From Cognatundibacterium oligocarboniphilum (GTDB lineage: Bacteria > Pseudomonadota > Gammaproteobacteria > Burkholderiales > Burkholderiaceae_D): a DNA stretch of 64,000 nucleotides. The stretch is taken from NCBI RefSeq assembly GCF_013377855.1, contig NZ_JABXYJ010000002.1, positions 186,001 to 250,000 on the forward strand, written 5' to 3'. Both the position numbers and the translations under genes were made by a program. The notes beneath the pieces were generated by a model, which saw only the letters and a list, made by a program, of their open reading frames with translations, searched no databases and was not told the origin of the DNA. Shown here in pieces: positions 59,934 to 64,000 of the stretch; position 1 is the stretch's first letter, and each line of letters starts with the position of its first letter.

Positions 59934-60049
59934 GAATATTCCCGGGCCAGCCCTTGCAAGACACACACGGGTGGGGAGACTACTCGGATTGTGGGAATGG
60001 GGAATTTAGTGCGTTACCGCACTAGCAGGAAAGTCAATAGCACTAGCAG
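59934..60049 (-). promoter_or_regulatory. Leucine-responsive leader structure upstream of leuA
   Basis: Read leftward, GCTAGTGC occurs twice (around 60046 and 60025). The second copy forms TAGTGCG-GTAA-CGCACTA (60024-60007), a perfect stem with a GNRA loop covering the end of the leader ORF. The first copy can compete for the same 3' arm. A C-rich, G-poor stretch follows (about 18 C and 5 G in 41 bases, 60007-59967), then GGGAAT that can pair with two upstream ATTCCC copies. No strong T-tract is present, so Rho-dependent or translational control is possible. Confidence 0.55.
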
Positions 60050-60109
60050 ACGAGAAATGTCTGCTGAAGATGCTGCACGAATGGTATTGACTGTAAAGTT
60101 CATGCTCAT
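60014..60109 (-). CDS. Putative leucine leader peptide of leuA
   Basis: A 31-codon ORF from the ATG at 60109 (or 29 codons from 60103). The C-terminal end reads RLLVLLTFLLVR: six leucines and two valines in the last twelve residues, using CTG, CTA and TTG codons. It lies 132 bp before leuA on the same strand. A TATAGT -10 with a 17-base spacer to TTGCAC lies immediately upstream, which would put the start codon at or near the RNA 5' end. There is no clear Shine-Dalgarno. The composition and position match biosynthetic leader peptides. Confidence 0.65.
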   Translation of the reverse strand: MSMNFTVNTIRAASSADISRLLVLLTFLLVR

Positions 60110-60175
60110 GACTATAAGCGCGAACACAGAAAAGTGCAAGATTTTATGGCAGCAAATTCTGAATTAAATGCTGGT

Positions 60176-60214
60176 AAAAAAAGAAAAGCCACGTAGTGTT
60201 TGGCACCACGTGGC
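60176..60214 (-). terminator. Terminator of pssA
   Basis: GCCACGT (60188-60194) and ACGTGGC (60208-60214) form the base of a strong hairpin extended inside by GTG/CAC; leftward it is followed by a T-rich run (to 60176). It separates pssA from the leuA leader. Confidence 0.92.
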
Positions 60215-60237
60215 ATGACATGAGAAAAAACAGAATT

Positions 60238-61104
60238 TTATTTTTTCTGATGCCCCTCTTCACTCGTCTGGATAATGCTGACCGGACGCCCTTTTCGCCA
60301 ACGCCACAACAGAACGACATAACCGGATAAACCGTACAGAACAAACAATCCAAACAATACCTTAGGCGGGTCGCTCACCACGATCACATACACCAACATC
60401 ACCAGCAACGGTGCCATAAAGGGGACGCTCTTTTTCAGATTGATGTCTTTAAAACTGTAAAACGGAACATTTGTCACCATCGTCAGCCCGGCAAACAATG
60501 TAATGCTCCAGGCACTCCAGCGCAGTTCAGCCCCTGCAAAATGCAGATCATCCATCAACAACACAAATCCAGCGACCAGGGCTGCAGCAGCCGGGCTGGG
60601 TAACCCCTGAAAATAACGTTTATCGACAATACTGATGTTGGTATTAAATCGCGCCAGACGCAATGCGGCACCGGCACAATAAATAAATGCAGCCAGCCAT
60701 CCCAGTTTATCCATGCCACGCAACGACCACTCATACACAACCAATGCCGGCGCTGCGCCAAAAGAAATCATGTCTGACAAACTATCGTATTGCGCGCCAA
60801 ATTCACTCTGTGTATTCGTCATACGCGCCACCCGACCATCAAGACTGTCCAGCACCATCGCAATAAAAATCGCCAGTGCGGACTGGGAAAAACGCTGATC
60901 CATCGCCATCACAATCGCATAAAAACCGCAGAACAGCGCAGCGGTAGTGAATGCATTCGGTAATAGATAAATCCCGCGTGCACGTTTTACCGGCTGATCC
61001 GGCAAAACCTTTCCGTCAGGATCCACGCGCAAATGTGGTTTACGCACACCTTTCGGGAAAAGTTTGAAACTGCCTTTAGGATGACGTCGGTTAAAAGATG
61101 GCAT
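60238..61104 (-). CDS. pssA: CDP-diacylglycerol--serine O-phosphatidyltransferase
   Basis: 288 residues from the ATG at 61104 (MPSFNRRHPKG); the frame is open upstream without a better start. The CDP-alcohol phosphotransferase motif is complete: D86-x2-D89-G90-x2-A93-R94-x8-G103-x3-D107-x3-D111. Six or more membrane helices follow. It makes phosphatidylserine, the precursor of phosphatidylethanolamine. In many relatives psd (decarboxylase) is next to it; here the upstream neighbour is a SIMPL-domain gene. Confidence 0.96.
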   Translation of the reverse strand: MPSFNRRHPKGSFKLFPKGVRKPHLRVDPDGKVLPDQPVKRARGIYLLPNAFTTAALFCGFYAIVMAMDQRFSQSALAIFIAMVLDSLDGRVARMTNTQSEFGAQYDSLSDMISFGAAPALVVYEWSLRGMDKLGWLAAFIYCAGAALRLARFNTNISIVDKRYFQGLPSPAAAALVAGFVLLMDDLHFAGAELRWSAWSITLFAGLTMVTNVPFYSFKDINLKKSVPFMAPLLVMLVYVIVVSDPPKVLFGLFVLYGLSGYVVLLWRWRKGRPVSIIQTSEEGHQKK

Positions 61105-61214
61105 GCGGATACACTCAATAAAAACAGCCCGAACGTGTCGGGCAAAAATCAACATTAATGGGGAAGTATAACCGTGTTTAGATTATTGGAAAACAAACGC
61201 CGGCTGGAAAGCGA

Positions 61215-61943
61215 TCACTTGAAATGTACTTTCCCAGTGACACGAATTGTTAATGCTGTGATCCCCGGTTCAAAACTTGGTTCACTCACCGTCGCCTCCA
61301 CCCGGGAAGCCTTGAGCATCACCGGAGCTACCGCATAACGCTGGATTTCATTCACCGCCCCATCAAAATCCAGAGAATCAATCACCACGTCGCTCGTGTG
61401 CTTTCCAATTGTTTCGGTGATCGCACCGAGTTTCTCGGAGAAGTTCCGGTAGCCTGCCTGAATTCTTTCTTTCTCAGCCCGGGCAATCGCCGCGTCCGAC
61501 AAACCGAACTGAACTCCATTCAATGCCATGATTTTCTGAGCCGCAGCCGCAGTGGCTGGCAACTGCTTTAAATTCACTGTCCTGACTTCCAGATATTGTC
61601 CGGTACGCCATCCTGTCAGCACACGCTTACGCGGCTGTCCGGGCGGAATTGCAGCGTCATCGCTGTAAACCGGATAACTATAATAGCCTTTCGTCGACAG
61701 CAATGCCTGGGGATCTTCTTTGCGGATTGCTTCCGTACCAGCTTTCATTTTCTGGTTAACCCGCGATGCCGCCGCAGCCTTGTCTTTATCCTGTTCTTCA
61801 ACAAAGAAACTGACAGTCGCCTGATCATTGTCTATTTTCAGTTCAGCACTACCCGTGACCGTCACTACGGCACCAGTCAGGCTTTGTCCGCACACGGGAA
61901 ATGCAAACAGCAGGCTACCCGCCAATAAAATCACTTTTTTCAT
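61215..61943 (-). CDS. SIMPL (DUF541) domain protein, secreted
   Basis: 242 residues from the ATG at 61943, which has AGGAG six bases upstream. An N-terminal signal peptide (KKVILLAGSLLFAFPVCG) with likely cleavage near residue 20 sends it to the periplasm. The rest is a SIMPL/DUF541 domain, starting VVTVTGSAELKIDNDQATVSF and ending ITALTIRVTGKVHFK. Relatives have been linked to oxidative stress tolerance; the mechanism is unknown. It lies in the ilvC-pssA interval, where psd is common in relatives. Confidence 0.9.
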   Translation of the reverse strand: MKKVILLAGSLLFAFPVCGQSLTGAVVTVTGSAELKIDNDQATVSFFVEEQDKDKAAAASRVNQKMKAGTEAIRKEDPQALLSTKGYYSYPVYSDDAAIPPGQPRKRVLTGWRTGQYLEVRTVNLKQLPATAAAAQKIMALNGVQFGLSDAAIARAEKERIQAGYRNFSEKLGAITETIGKHTSDVVIDSLDFDGAVNEIQRYAVAPVMLKASRVEATVSEPSFEPGITALTIRVTGKVHFK

Positions 61944-62091
61944 CACTGACTCCTGATACGGTGAATTGAATTTCTCATCAGACAATGATTTCGGGACAAA
62001 GTTGCAAGGGATAATTTTTGCGCATATGGGAAATTTTCTATCCTGCCGACAATTCAATCATCCATTCAGACAAACCGAGTCTGAGTCATAA

Positions 62092-62121
62092 TAAAAAACC
62101 GCCCAACTGGACGGTTTTTTT
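62092..62121 (-). terminator. Terminator of ilvC
   Basis: AAAAAACCG-c-CCA-ac-TGG-a-CGGTTTTTT forms a hairpin with A and T tracts on its flanks, working leftward for ilvC and possibly rightward. It lies 27 bp past the ilvC stop. Confidence 0.9.
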
Positions 62122-62147
62122 ACAAAACACATGCATCCAAGAACTGA

Positions 62148-63179
<1,032 letters not shown>

Positions 63180-63266
63180 TTAAATAATTTATTTGAATTA
63201 ATTCTGATAGTTTTTGTTGGCTGACAATTGCTGCATCGTTGTTTGCTACAGCCAGCCCACTACTGC

Positions 63267-63761
63267 TTACACCTTCAGGATGCGCTCACCACGCCCGATG
63301 CCAGAACCACCGGTTCTGACTGTTTCGAGAATTGCAGTACGATCGATCGAGTCAATAAAAGCATCCAGTTTGCTCTTGTTGCCTGTCAATTCGATGGTGT
63401 AGGTTTTTTCGGTGACGTCAATGATGCGACCGCGGAAAATATCTGCCGTGCGCTTCATTTCCTCACGCTCCTTGCCTACCGCCCTGACCTTGATCAGCAT
63501 CAGCTCGCGTTCGATATGCGAGCCTTCAGTCAGATCAACCACTTTCACTACCTCAATCAGGCGATTCAGGTGTTTTGTGATCTGCTCAATGATGTCGTCG
63601 GAACCGGAGGTCACGATCGTCATCCGGGACAGTGTTGCATCTTCGGTCGGCGCAACTGTCAGAGTTTCGATGTTATAGCCTCGCGCAGAAAACAAGCCGA
63701 CTACACGCGACAGGGCGCCAGCTTCGTTTTCAAGGAGAATGGAAATAATATGCCTCATCAC
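63267..63761 (-). CDS. ilvH: Acetolactate synthase small subunit
   Basis: 164 residues. The N-terminal ACT domain (ISILLENEAGALSRVVGLFSARGYNIETL spread over residues 5-33) binds valine for feedback control; the C-terminal ALS_ss_C domain follows. It regulates and activates the large subunit. Its ATG overlaps the stop of the large-subunit gene by 4 bases (ATGA), so the two are translationally coupled. Confidence 0.97.
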   Translation of the reverse strand: MMRHIISILLENEAGALSRVVGLFSARGYNIETLTVAPTEDATLSRMTIVTSGSDDIIEQITKHLNRLIEVVKVVDLTEGSHIERELMLIKVRAVGKEREEMKRTADIFRGRIIDVTEKTYTIELTGNKSKLDAFIDSIDRTAILETVRTGGSGIGRGERILKV

Positions 63762-64000
63762 AGATCCTCCGAACCGAGCAGCATTTCAGTCAGACCTTTG
63801 CCTGCCTTCACCATCGGCCAGACGTTTTCGGTCTGATCGGTAATAAAGTTCATGAATACCAGCCGGTCTTTCATCCCGAATGCTTCACGGACAGCACCGT
63901 CCACATCAGCAGGATTTTCGATTTTCATGCCGACATGACCGTAGGCCTCAACCAGCTTGGTGAAGTCAGGTAAGGAATCCATGTACGATTCCGAATAGCG
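63758..64000 (-). CDS. ilvB: Acetolactate synthase large subunit, 3' end
   Basis: Only the last 80 codons and the stop are inside the window; the gene continues past the right edge. The visible part (PDFTKLVEAYGHVGMKIE, VFMNFITDQTENVWPMV) is the end of the thiamine-diphosphate-binding C-terminal domain of acetohydroxyacid synthase. It makes acetolactate from pyruvate. Overlap with ilvH and the downstream ilvC define an ilvBHC operon. The symbol ilvI is also used for this gene. Confidence 0.93.
   Translation of the reverse strand, partial: RYSESYMDSLPDFTKLVEAYGHVGMKIENPADVDGAVREAFGMKDRLVFMNFITDQTENVWPMVKAGKGLTEMLLGSEDL

Overview
The window looks like core chromosome of a betaproteobacterium in Burkholderiales, most likely Oxalobacteraceae. 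The basis is gene order (ilvBHC-pssA-leuA-rpsO-pnp-quinone reductase-tpiA-secG-tRNA-Leu-nuoA..N; relA-tRNA-Val-thrS-infC-rpmI-rplT-pheST-ihfA-merR), moderate GC and protein style. The genus cannot be fixed from sequence alone. I see no insertion sequence, prophage, CRISPR array or replication origin.

Layout. 1-9 kb: the 3' end of an N-acetyltransferase gene, then a cyanophycin locus. A DUF1854 gene and an ABC exporter gene run leftward; two cyanophycin synthetase genes run rightward (a 725-residue form with a dead Mur-ligase site and a full 857-residue form); an isochorismatase-family hydrolase follows. 9-17 kb: a ribbon-helix-helix protein, a DJ-1/PfpI protein, two GGDEF proteins, uvrB, an aromatic/aspartate aminotransferase and twin tRNA-Asn genes. 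17-31 kb: a chemoreceptor, then the leftward block alpha/beta hydrolase-ridA-relA-tRNA-Val-thrS-infC-rpmI-rplT-pheS-pheT-ihfA-merR. 31-37 kb: ketone-body and acyl-CoA metabolism (bdhA, CoA transferase A/B, a PAS-LuxR regulator, a thioesterase, an SDR, ETF-ubiquinone oxidoreductase). 37-53 kb: a complete 14-gene complex I operon (nuoA-N, leftward) followed by DUF2818 and NUDIX genes. 53-64 kb: tRNA-Leu, secG, tpiA, quinone reductase, pnp, rpsO, leuA, pssA, a SIMPL-domain protein, ilvC, ilvH and the 3' end of ilvB.

How the genes work together. The cyanophycin block stores Asp/Arg nitrogen. The ketone-body and ETF genes feed reducing equivalents to the quinone pool, and nuo feeds NADH to the same pool. 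ilvBHC and leuA make branched-chain amino acids. The translation block couples tRNA charging, initiation and ribosomal proteins to the stringent response (relA).

The most interesting observations are regulatory or paralogue-level. A leucine-rich leader peptide with switch-like repeats precedes leuA. A short threonine-rich ORF plus an intrinsic terminator precedes thrS. A hairpin sits between the Shine-Dalgarno and the start codon of rpmI, with arms shared by a second hairpin. infC starts at AUA. The two cyanophycin synthetases have complementary losses of active-site motifs.
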